From assembly GCF_002093975.1 (NCBI RefSeq), contig NZ_KZ084334.1, forward strand, positions 90,406 through 154,405: DNA of 64,000 nt, read 5' to 3'. Made by a program: the position numbers and the translations under genes. Shown in pieces: positions 15,259 through 22,767 of this stretch (positions within the stretch are counted from its first letter, which is position 1; every line of letters starts with the position of its first letter). Below the pieces are notes generated by a model. That model was not told the origin of the DNA and made no database searches. It worked only from the letters and a program-made list of their open reading frames with translations. This DNA is from Thermoactinospora rubra (GTDB lineage Bacteria > Actinomycetota > Actinomycetes > Streptosporangiales > Streptosporangiaceae).

Positions 15259-16773
15259 CTAGCTCCGGACCAGCGCGAAGTCGTCGTGCTGGAGCCACAT
15301 GTCGCCGTTGTCGGTCCAGATCCCCGCGAAGACCTCCACCGAGGTCCGGTTCCCGCTGTTGAAGCGTACGGTGAACCTGGTCCAGGAGTTCACGGCACGG
15401 AAGTTGACCTCGGCGAACGGCAGCCCGCCCGGGTCGCGGACGCCGAAGAAGCCGTTGTCGTTGTTGGGCGAGGTGCGCAGCCAGCCGGTGAGGGTGTAGG
15501 TCGTGTTCGGCGCGACCGTGACCGCCTGGTGCAGGTCGTGCCAGCCCCGGTTGTAGCGCACGAAGCCGTTCCTGTCGGCGGTGAAGGCCCAGGTCGCCTT
15601 GTCGACGCCGCAGTTGCCGCGACACGCCCACGGCGAGCTGACCGTGCCCGTCGTCTGGCGCTCGAAGCTCGGGTCGCGTATCAGGTTGGGGTTGGCGATC
15701 GTGGCGTCCGGGTTGAGGGTGATCTTGATCAGGTAGACGTTGTACGGCGTCCACTCCGACAGCGCGAGATACAGGTCGGGGCCGGACGACCAGGGGTGCA
15801 TGAAGCCGCCGTAGAGGCCGGGGAAGTCGGCGAAGCTCGCCACGACGGCCGGGCCGCTCCAGGGCCCGGTGGGCGAGGCGGCCGACCTCAGCACGACGTC
15901 GCTGCCCTGCAGGTAGGTCATCAGCCACCTGCCGGTGTAGGCGTTGAACTGGACCGACAGCTCCGACACGGGCGCCGGGACCACCGGCGCGGCCAGGGTG
16001 TCGGGGCCGGACTGCCAGGCCGAGCCCGTCCAGTACTGGTAGGCGGACTTGACGAGCACGGACCCCTCGGGAACGCGGGCGAGGTAGGCCGAGCCGTTGC
16101 GGCCGCTCGGGGTGCCGAACATGTAGACGTATCCGCCGCGGCGGACGAAGGCGGCCATCTGGAAGTGGTTGTCGCCCGACGGGTTGTCCCAGCGCGGGCC
16201 GCCCGCCGTGGTCCAGTTCTGGCCGTTGTCGTCGGAGTAGGCGATGCCGGAGTAGTTGGTGTCCCACTGGCCGGGCGGGCCCCAGTGGCGTACCGACATG
16301 TAGGCGAGGTACTGCCTGCCGCCGACCGACACGCCGGCCGTGGGGATGACGGTGATCTCGTCGTTGTCGACCTTGCGGCTGGGGATCAGCTCCTTGGCGT
16401 GGCCGGGGGTGTCGGTGGCCGCGCTGGAGAAGGACATGCCGTCGGCGAGGTCGCGGTCGGTGCTGCGCAGGAGGACCTGGCTGCGCCAGTCGCCGCCGTT
16501 GGCGCCCGGCGGGGCCCATCCGTCGTCGAAGGTGTCGCCGAAGGCGGCGAGGATCTCGCCGCTGCCGTTGTCCCACATGATGCCGAGGTCGGTGGCGCGC
16601 ACCTGCCAGGCGCGGTCCGTGGCGCTGAGCGAGCCGGGGCCGGTCATCTTGCCGACGACGACGGCGGGGGAACGGGCGGTCGAGGCGTGGGAGGGGCCGG
16701 CCGGGGCGATCGCCAGGGCGGTGAGCAGGGCGAACGCGGCGGCTGGGCGTAATGCTGGGCGTAAGCGGCGCAT
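15259..16773 (-). CDS. Secreted GH183 (DUF4185) endo-D-arabinanase candidate with C-terminal carbohydrate-binding-like domain
   Basis: 504 residues. The signal peptide spans about residues 1-30 (ending SHA-S). The DUF4185/GH183 domain (about 40-360) has the aspartates of ATDLG (D62) and AAFGDTF (D80), spaced as in characterised members, plus SRKVDNDEITVIPT and SVRHWGPPGQWDTNYSG. From about residue 363 a jelly-roll-like segment begins (NLIRDPSFERQ) with aromatic positions and FGVRDPGG, resembling CBM4_9-type binding modules. It is the extracellular enzyme expected to open long D-arabinan chains. Start ATG at 16773 has AAGGAG at five bases; the longer frame lacks a ribosome site. Monocistronic, with its own operator at 16794-16812. 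Confidence 0.87.
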   Translation of the reverse strand: MRRLRPALRPAAAFALLTALAIAPAGPSHASTARSPAVVVGKMTGPGSLSATDRAWQVRATDLGIMWDNGSGEILAAFGDTFDDGWAPPGANGGDWRSQVLLRSTDRDLADGMSFSSAATDTPGHAKELIPSRKVDNDEITVIPTAGVSVGGRQYLAYMSVRHWGPPGQWDTNYSGIAYSDDNGQNWTTAGGPRWDNPSGDNHFQMAAFVRRGGYVYMFGTPSGRNGSAYLARVPEGSVLVKSAYQYWTGSAWQSGPDTLAAPVVPAPVSELSVQFNAYTGRWLMTYLQGSDVVLRSAASPTGPWSGPAVVASFADFPGLYGGFMHPWSSGPDLYLALSEWTPYNVYLIKITLNPDATIANPNLIRDPSFERQTTGTVSSPWACRGNCGVDKATWAFTADRNGFVRYNRGWHDLHQAVTVAPNTTYTLTGWLRTSPNNDNGFFGVRDPGGLPFAEVNFRAVNSWTRFTVRFNSGNRTSVEVFAGIWTDNGDMWLQHDDFALVRS

Positions 16774-16793
16774 GGCGGCTCCTTGCCGACTCT

Positions 16794-16812
16794 CCGGGAA
16801 TCGATTTCCCGG
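16794..16812. promoter_or_regulatory. LacI-type operator before secreted GH183
   Basis: CCGGGAATCGATTTCCCGG: seven-base perfect arms (CCGGGAA/TTCCCGG) around TCGAT, containing AATCGATT. It lies 21-39 bases upstream of the GH183 start. Same core as the site in the LacI-isomerase gap. Confidence 0.7.
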
Positions 16813-16906
16813 CATTGTGCAAGGGGAGACCGGAGCCGTCAATGCCGTGCCGGCCCGCCGGGCGGCACGGCGCGGACGCGGGGGCCGGCGCCGGGCGAAG
16901 GCAGGG

Positions 16907-17887
16907 TCAGTGCAGGGTGGCGGACAGCACGACGTGGCGCGGCGGGAAGTTCTCCCCCGCCACCCGCCGCAGCAGCAGTTCCGTGGCCTGCCGCCCGATC
17001 TCGTAGGTCGGCTGGGAGATCAGCGTCATCTCCTCGCTCAGCCCCAGCGCCCAGCTCATGTCGTCGAACACGGCCAGCGCGATGTCGTCGGGATACCGCA
17101 GCCCCGCCTCGCGCAGGGCCGTCACGGCGCCGAGCGTCATCAGGTTGTTGGACACGAACAGCGCGTCCGGCCTCGGCTGCAGCCCGAGCAGCTCGTGCGC
17201 GGCCGACCGGCCGCCCTCGATGCGGTAGTCGCCGCGCACCACCAGCTCCGGCCGGTACGGCAGGCCGGCCGCCTTCAGCCCGTGCCGGTATCCGGCCAGG
17301 CGGTCGACCGCCGTGGTCACCTCGGTGGGCCCGGCGATGAAGCCGATCCGCCTGCAGCCCTGGTCGACCAGGCGCAGCACGGCGTCCTGGGCGGCCTTGA
17401 CGTTGTTGACGCCGACCCGGTCGACCCTGGCGGTCTGGAGCCGCCTGTCGATGGTCACCACGGGGATGCCGCGCTCGGTCAGCAGCGCGATCGAGGTGCG
17501 GGTGGCCGAAGCGGGCGACAGCAGGACGCCCGCCATGTTCTCGGCCGCCGCGACCTCGATGTAGCGCTGCTCCTTCTCCAGGTCCTCGTCGGTGTTGGCG
17601 AGCACGACGGAGTAGCCGGCCTTGCTCGCGGCGTCCTCGGCGCCCCTGACCATGGAGGTGAAGAACGGGTTGGTGATGTCGGAGATGATCACGCCGAGGA
17701 CCGTGGTCGCTCGCGTGCGCAGGAAGCGCGCCTGGCTGTTGGGCCGGTAGCCGAGCTGGCGGACCGCGGCGAGCACGCGCTCGCGCAGCTCGGCGGCCAC
17801 GGTCGGTCCCTGGTTGAGCACCCGGGACACGGTGGACGGAGAGACGCCCGCCTGCCTGGCCACGTCCTTGATCGTGATCTGTGACAC
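16907..17887 (-). CDS. LacI family transcriptional regulator of the arabinan locus
   Basis: 326 residues. The N-terminal LacI helix-turn-helix is complete: ITIKDVARQAGVSPSTVSRV, then the hinge helix RFLRTRATTVLGVI. The sugar-binding core follows (DITNPFFTSMVRGAEDAA; VVTIDRR; ALFVSNNLMTLGAVTALREA). Start is the GTG at 17887, five bases after GGAGG; a GTG six bases earlier overlaps that site. It is transcribed away from the isomerase gene, with the perfect palindrome GGAAATCGATTTCC between them. Predicted to repress the locus and to release DNA on binding a pathway sugar (inference). Confidence 0.9.
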   Translation of the reverse strand: MSQITIKDVARQAGVSPSTVSRVLNQGPTVAAELRERVLAAVRQLGYRPNSQARFLRTRATTVLGVIISDITNPFFTSMVRGAEDAASKAGYSVVLANTDEDLEKEQRYIEVAAAENMAGVLLSPASATRTSIALLTERGIPVVTIDRRLQTARVDRVGVNNVKAAQDAVLRLVDQGCRRIGFIAGPTEVTTAVDRLAGYRHGLKAAGLPYRPELVVRGDYRIEGGRSAAHELLGLQPRPDALFVSNNLMTLGAVTALREAGLRYPDDIALAVFDDMSWALGLSEEMTLISQPTYEIGRQATELLLRRVAGENFPPRHVVLSATLH

Positions 17888-17948
17888 CCGCACCTCCAGT
17901 CCGGCCCATCATCCCATTGACACCCGTCTGCCAGGAGCCTACGGTATC

Positions 17949-17962
17949 GGAAATCGATTTCC
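17949..17962. promoter_or_regulatory. LacI-type operator between regulator and isomerase
   Basis: GGAAATCGATTTCC is a perfect 14-base palindrome in the 112-base gap between divergent genes, placed to control both the regulator and the isomerase-kinase unit. It is the best-conserved copy of the four AATCGATT sites in the window. Confidence 0.75.
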
Positions 17963-17999
17963 CACCTAGCTTCCCCGATTCCCCGAAGGAGAGCGCCAC

Positions 18000-19412
18000 G
18001 TGGCACGCATCGGAGTGCTGAGCATGTCGGACGGGCGGGACTACGTCGCCCGCGACCTGGTCGACCACATCACCAGCGCCACCGGCGGGCTGGCGCGGGC
18101 TCTGCGGGACGCCGGCCACGAGGTGATCGTGGCCCCGGAGATCGTCTGGACCAACGAGCTGGCCACCAGCCAGGCGCGCTGGGTTGCCGACATGCGGCCC
18201 GACCTGACCGTCTTCAACTACGCGGTCTGGGCCTTCCCCCACTTCACCATGCTCGCCGCCGCGGCCACGCCCGGCCCGCTGCTGCTCATGGCCAACATCG
18301 ACCCGGCGCAACCGGGGATGGTCGGCATGCTCGCGGGAGGCGGCGCTCTCGACCAGATCGGACGGGTGCACGCCCGCGCGTGGGGCGACATCGCCGACCC
18401 CGGCGTGCTGGGCCGGGTGCTCACCCAGGTGCGGGCGGCCCAGGCCGTCCAGGGGTTGCGCGGGTCCACCTTCGGCCGGATCGGCGGGCGCCCCATGGGC
18501 ATGAACACCGCGGTCGCCAACACCGACCAGTGGATGCGCGTCTTCGGCGTGGACGTCGAGGAGATCGACCAGTGGGAGATCGTACGGCGCAGCGAGAACG
18601 CCGACGCGACCCGCGTGAAGGAGGCCCGCGAGTGGCTGGAGCGCCACGGCAACGTCCACTACGACGGCAAGCAGCTCACGCCCGAGCTGTTCGAGCGGCA
18701 GATCCGCAGCTACTACGCCATGCGCGAGCTCATCGACGAGTGGAACCTTGACTTCTCGGGCATCAAGGGGCAGCCCGAGCTGACCACCCACTTCTGCACC
18801 ATGGACGTGGCCGAGGCCTTCCTCAACGACCCCTACGACTGGGAGGGCCCCAAGGAGACCCACGTCTGCGCGACCGAGGCCGACATGGACGGCGCGCTGA
18901 CGATGCAGCTGCTCAAGCTGATCAGCGGCGACCCGGTGCTGTTCGCCGACGTCCGCCACTACCACGCCGACAAGGACGTCTGGGACCTGTGCAACTCCGG
19001 CCAGCACGCCACCTGGTACGCGGCCCGCTCGGCCGACCCGGCCGAGAACCTGGCCAGGACCCACTTCTACCCGGAGGTCTTCTTCTTCCCCGCCGGCGGG
19101 GCCAGCGTCCACCACCTGGCCGCGCCCGGCTCCGCCACGTTCGCCCGGCTCACCCGCCGCGACGGCCGCTACCGCATGCACGTCATGCGTGGCGACTTCG
19201 AGCTCTACGACGACGCGACCAACGAGGCGATGGCGCGGCAGTCCACGTTCGAGTGGCCGCATGCGTTCACCCGGCTCCACGCCCCCGCCACCGAGTTCCT
19301 CGGCAGGTTCGGCTCCAACCACATCCACGCGGTGCCGGGCGACCACGTCGGCGAGCTGAAGGCGGTCTGCGAGCTGCTCGACCTCGACTTCGACGGGTTC
19401 GGTGACCTCTAG
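18000..19412 (+). CDS. L-fucose/arabinose isomerase family protein, candidate D-arabinose isomerase
   Basis: 470 residues starting GTG, with GAAGGAG eight bases upstream. The C-terminal half carries the FucI/AraA-type active site: GIKGQPE supplies a metal glutamate, CATEADMDGALTMQLL a metal aspartate, and FGSNHIH a metal histidine. VRHYHADKDVWDLCNSGQHA is also typical. Enzymes of this type interconvert L-fucose/L-fuculose and, because the stereochemistry matches at C1-C4, D-arabinose/D-ribulose. Two bases separate it from the FGGY kinase. With GH183/GH172/GH116 beside it, D-arabinose is the most economical substrate; L-arabinose or L-fucose remain possible because aldolase or epimerase genes could be elsewhere. 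Confidence 0.85.
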   Translation: MARIGVLSMSDGRDYVARDLVDHITSATGGLARALRDAGHEVIVAPEIVWTNELATSQARWVADMRPDLTVFNYAVWAFPHFTMLAAAATPGPLLLMANIDPAQPGMVGMLAGGGALDQIGRVHARAWGDIADPGVLGRVLTQVRAAQAVQGLRGSTFGRIGGRPMGMNTAVANTDQWMRVFGVDVEEIDQWEIVRRSENADATRVKEAREWLERHGNVHYDGKQLTPELFERQIRSYYAMRELIDEWNLDFSGIKGQPELTTHFCTMDVAEAFLNDPYDWEGPKETHVCATEADMDGALTMQLLKLISGDPVLFADVRHYHADKDVWDLCNSGQHATWYAARSADPAENLARTHFYPEVFFFPAGGASVHHLAAPGSATFARLTRRDGRYRMHVMRGDFELYDDATNEAMARQSTFEWPHAFTRLHAPATEFLGRFGSNHIHAVPGDHVGELKAVCELLDLDFDGFGDL

Positions 19413-19414
19413 CC

Positions 19415-20857
19415 ATGCTCGTGCTCGGCATCGACATCGGGACCTCCAGCTCCAAGGGCGTCCTGGCGGACCCCGGCGGCAAGGTCGTGGCCACCGCGAC
19501 GCGCGAGCACCGCACCTCCACGCCGCGTCCCGGCTGGTTCGAGCACGACGCGGCCGGGGTGTGGTGGGCCGACTTCGCCGCCCTGGCGGGCGCGCTGGCC
19601 AGGCCCGAGGTCGCCGCCGTGGCGGTGAGCGGCATCGGGCCGTGTGTCCTGCCCGCCACGGCCGACGGGGTGCCGCTGCGCCCGGCCATCCTCTACGGCG
19701 TCGACACCAGGGCCGTGCGGGAAATCGATGCCCAGCGCAAGCGGTACGGCGACGCCGCGATCCTGGAGCGGTGCGGCTCGCCGCTCACCTCCCAGGCCGC
19801 CGGCCCCAAGCTGGAGTGGCTGCGTGGCAACGAGCCGCGAGTCTGGGAGCGCACCCGGCGCCTGTTCATGGCCCACTCGTGGATCGTGCACCAGCTCACC
19901 GGCGCCTACGTGCTCGACCACCACTCGGCGAGCCAGTGCACGCCCCTCTACGACACCCGCTCCCACCGGTGGATCGCCGAGTGGGCCGCCGACATCGCTC
20001 CCGGGCTTGAGTTGCCCGAGCTGCTCTGGAGCGGCGAGGTGGCCGGACACGTCACCGCCGGCGCCGCCGCGCGGACCGGGCTCCCCGCCGGCATCCCGGT
20101 GGTGGCGGGCACGATCGACGCCTGGGCGGAGGCGCACAGCGTCGGCGTGCGGGAGCCGGGTGACGTCATGCTGATGTACGGCACGACCATGTTCATCGTG
20201 GAGGTGCTGGCCGAAAGGACGGCTTCGCCGTACCTGTGGGGGACGGCCGGGATCGCGCCGGGCACCTACACGCTGGCGGCAGGCATGGCCACGTCCGGGG
20301 CGGTCACCGCCTGGCTGCGCGACCTGACCGGCGCCGGGTACGAGGAGCTGACCAGGGAGGCGGCGGCCGTGCCCGCGGGCGCCGAGGGGCTGGTCATGCT
20401 GCCGTACTTCGCGGGCGAGCGGACCCCGCTGTTCGACCCGGACGCGCGCGGCACGGTGGTGGGGCTCACGCTGCGCCACGGGCGGGGGCACCTGTACCGG
20501 GCCGCGCTGGAGGCGACGGCGTACGGCGTGCGGCACAACCTGGAGGTCATGCGGGAGGCGGGCGGCACGCAGCGCCGGCTGGTCGCCGTGGGCGGCGGCA
20601 CGCGGGGCGGGCTGTGGACGCGGATCGTCTCCGACGTGGTGGGGCTGCCGCAGGTGCTGCACGAGCAGACCATCGGGGCGTCCTACGGCGACGCGATGCT
20701 CGCGGCCGAGGCGCTCGGCGTCGGCACGCAGGGGTGGAACCCGGTGGCTGAGGTGATCGAGCCGGATGCCGCGGCGGGCTACGACCGGTTCTACCGGATC
20801 TACCGGGACCTCTACGGCGCGACCGCGCCGCTGATGCACGCCCTCGCCCGATCGTGA
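19415..20857 (+). CDS. FGGY family sugar kinase, candidate D-ribulokinase
   Basis: 480 residues. The N-terminal ATP/sugar domain starts GIDIGTSSSKGVLAD; the catalytic aspartate is in AGTIDAWAEA; the second phosphate-binding region is MYGTTMFI and the adenosine motif VAVGGGTRGGLW. FGGY members include xylulokinase, ribulokinase and fuculokinase. Co-translation with the isomerase suggests phosphorylation of its ketose product; for D-ribulose this yields D-ribulose 5-phosphate, which enters the pentose-phosphate pathway directly. Contains no obvious truncation. The ATG follows the isomerase stop by two bases. Confidence 0.88.
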   Translation: MLVLGIDIGTSSSKGVLADPGGKVVATATREHRTSTPRPGWFEHDAAGVWWADFAALAGALARPEVAAVAVSGIGPCVLPATADGVPLRPAILYGVDTRAVREIDAQRKRYGDAAILERCGSPLTSQAAGPKLEWLRGNEPRVWERTRRLFMAHSWIVHQLTGAYVLDHHSASQCTPLYDTRSHRWIAEWAADIAPGLELPELLWSGEVAGHVTAGAAARTGLPAGIPVVAGTIDAWAEAHSVGVREPGDVMLMYGTTMFIVEVLAERTASPYLWGTAGIAPGTYTLAAGMATSGAVTAWLRDLTGAGYEELTREAAAVPAGAEGLVMLPYFAGERTPLFDPDARGTVVGLTLRHGRGHLYRAALEATAYGVRHNLEVMREAGGTQRRLVAVGGGTRGGLWTRIVSDVVGLPQVLHEQTIGASYGDAMLAAEALGVGTQGWNPVAEVIEPDAAAGYDRFYRIYRDLYGATAPLMHALARS

Positions 20858-20955
20858 GCACGGCCGCCTGAGAACCCCGCCACGCGGCCACTCCGCCCCC
20901 GGCGTCCCCGGCGATCCGGTGCCCGCGTGAAAGCAACATCACCGATAATTCAAGC

Positions 20956-22767
20956 GTGGCGTCATCAGAGACCCGGCGCGTAGGCGACTACGAGCTCGAC
21001 AGCCAGCTGGCGCGCAGCGACACCGGAGTCGTCTACCGGGGCCGAGCCCCCGACGGCACGCCGGTGGCGGTCAAGATACTGACCGCCGCGGCGGAGCGTC
21101 CCGACGTTCCCCGCATCGCGGGCTACCACCTCGCCCAGGTTCTGGACGCGGGCGTCTGGGACGGCAAGCCGTACATCGTCACCGAATACGTCCCCGGCCC
21201 CACCCTGGAGGCCGTGGTCCGGCGGGACGGCCCGCTGGAGGAGACGGCGCTCCACCGGCTGGCGATCGCCACGATGACCGCCCTGGCGGGCATCCACCGG
21301 ACGCCCGCCGTGCACGGCGCCTTACGACCCGACAACGTCGTCGTCGGGCCCGACGGCCCCTGCCTGATCAACGCCGGGGTGGCGGCGGCCGTGGAGACCT
21401 CGGCGGCCCAGGCGACGCACCGGGTGGAGGCCCCCGGCTACCTGGCCCCCGAACGCTTCGAGGGCCGGCCACCCGGCCAGCCGGGAGACCTGTTCTCCTG
21501 GGCCTGCGTCATCGCCTACGCCGCGACCGGCAGCGGCCCGTTCGACGCCGGCACGCCGACGGGCACCATGAACCGCATCCTCAACGACGAGCCCGACCTC
21601 AGCCGGGTCCCCCAACCCCTCGACGACGTGCTGGCCGCCTGCCTGGCCAAGGATCCCGGACATCGCCCGACCGCGCCGCAGGCCCTGATGGCGCTGGTGG
21701 GCCACACGTTACGGGTGATCGCGCCACCCGCGCCCGAGCCGCCGGCGCGGCCTCGCCGTACCGGAAGGCTCCTGATGGGCGCCGCCGCCGTCGCGCTCGC
21801 GGCACTGTCCGCGGCCGGGGGCCATCTCGTGGCCAGGGCGACGGTCGCCCAGCCGCAGCCGGCGGCGACGCCGGCACCCACGCTCAGCACGGTGGCCGCG
21901 CCGCGGGAGCCCACGCCGCCGCCCGCGCCCACCACCTCCATCAAGGTGCCCGGGGTCCGCATGACGCTGCGGGAGCACCCCACCGACCCCATCAGGATGA
22001 CCGCCTACCGTGTCGGCGAGGACACCTACGTCCGCGAGGGCGACACCTTCGTCAAGAGCGACATTCCGGGCGCCGACCCCGCGCACTCCCCCGACGGCCG
22101 CTGGCTGGCCCTGGTCGCGGGCACGCGGGTGACGCTGGTGGACCTGGCGGCCAAGGCGAGGCACACCGTCACCACGCAGCACGCCGGGACGGCCCCCACG
22201 TGGTCGCGGGACAGCAGGCGCCTCATGCTCACGGTCATCGCCAACGAGCGGTATGCCGGGTTCCTCCTCATCGATCCCGCCACGCGAGCGTCCTCCTTCG
22301 TCGCCACCGACGACACCGTCACCCCGGCCACGCGCAACTACGCCTGGCTGCCCGACGGCAGCGGCGTCATGATCGCCCACAGGTCCGGCATCCGCCTGCT
22401 CGACCTGAACGGCAGGCAACTGCGCACCATGGAATGGGTCGGCGACCCGTGGGGCCGCAAGTCGTACTCGCCAGACGGCCGGCTGTTCATGACCCACTGC
22501 CCCAGCGGCGGCACCTACTGCTTCTGGGACTCCGAGCAAGGGGTACGGCAGGCGACCATCGCGCTGTTCACCACGCAGGGCGGCGAGGCATGGGAGTGGT
22601 ACGACGACCAGCACCTCATCGTGGCCGAGCCGCGACCCAAGCCGACGCCCGTGCACCGCCTGGTGACCATGGACTTCCGCGGGCAGGCCGGCCGCGTGCT
22701 GGCGGAGATCGCCGCCGAGGACGACACCGATGACCTGGTCTTCTACTTCACCAGGAGGACGAGGTGA
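20956..22767 (+). CDS. Membrane pseudokinase with C-terminal propeller-like domain
   Basis: 603 residues, GTG start. A Ser/Thr-kinase fold occupies residues 10-255: the ATP lysine of VAVKIL (K40) remains, but the glycine loop is degraded (ARSDTG), the catalytic HRDLKPxN is HGALRPDN (aspartate replaced by A122) and DFG is replaced by LINAG (137-141). It should not phosphorylate. A membrane span follows at about 273-296, then a proline-rich linker and a C-terminal region with repeated blades (HSPDGRWLALV, APTWSRDSRRLML, YSPDGRLFMT) resembling a WD40/TolB propeller, probably extracellular. Its TGA overlaps the GTG of the next pseudokinase. Probably a sensor or a regulator of the active kinase downstream. 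Confidence 0.82.
   Translation: MASSETRRVGDYELDSQLARSDTGVVYRGRAPDGTPVAVKILTAAAERPDVPRIAGYHLAQVLDAGVWDGKPYIVTEYVPGPTLEAVVRRDGPLEETALHRLAIATMTALAGIHRTPAVHGALRPDNVVVGPDGPCLINAGVAAAVETSAAQATHRVEAPGYLAPERFEGRPPGQPGDLFSWACVIAYAATGSGPFDAGTPTGTMNRILNDEPDLSRVPQPLDDVLAACLAKDPGHRPTAPQALMALVGHTLRVIAPPAPEPPARPRRTGRLLMGAAAVALAALSAAGGHLVARATVAQPQPAATPAPTLSTVAAPREPTPPPAPTTSIKVPGVRMTLREHPTDPIRMTAYRVGEDTYVREGDTFVKSDIPGADPAHSPDGRWLALVAGTRVTLVDLAAKARHTVTTQHAGTAPTWSRDSRRLMLTVIANERYAGFLLIDPATRASSFVATDDTVTPATRNYAWLPDGSGVMIAHRSGIRLLDLNGRQLRTMEWVGDPWGRKSYSPDGRLFMTHCPSGGTYCFWDSEQGVRQATIALFTTQGGEAWEWYDDQHLIVAEPRPKPTPVHRLVTMDFRGQAGRVLAEIAAEDDTDDLVFYFTRRTR

Noticed and set aside
19729..19740. AAATCGATG inside the FGGY kinase gene as an operator
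   Set aside because: It lies within coding sequence, is not palindromic and matches the core only in part.
20858..20955. Link between the sugar kinase and the kinase cluster
   Set aside because: The 98-base gap has no operator and the genes concern different processes. I see no reason to include the pseudokinases in the arabinan regulon.
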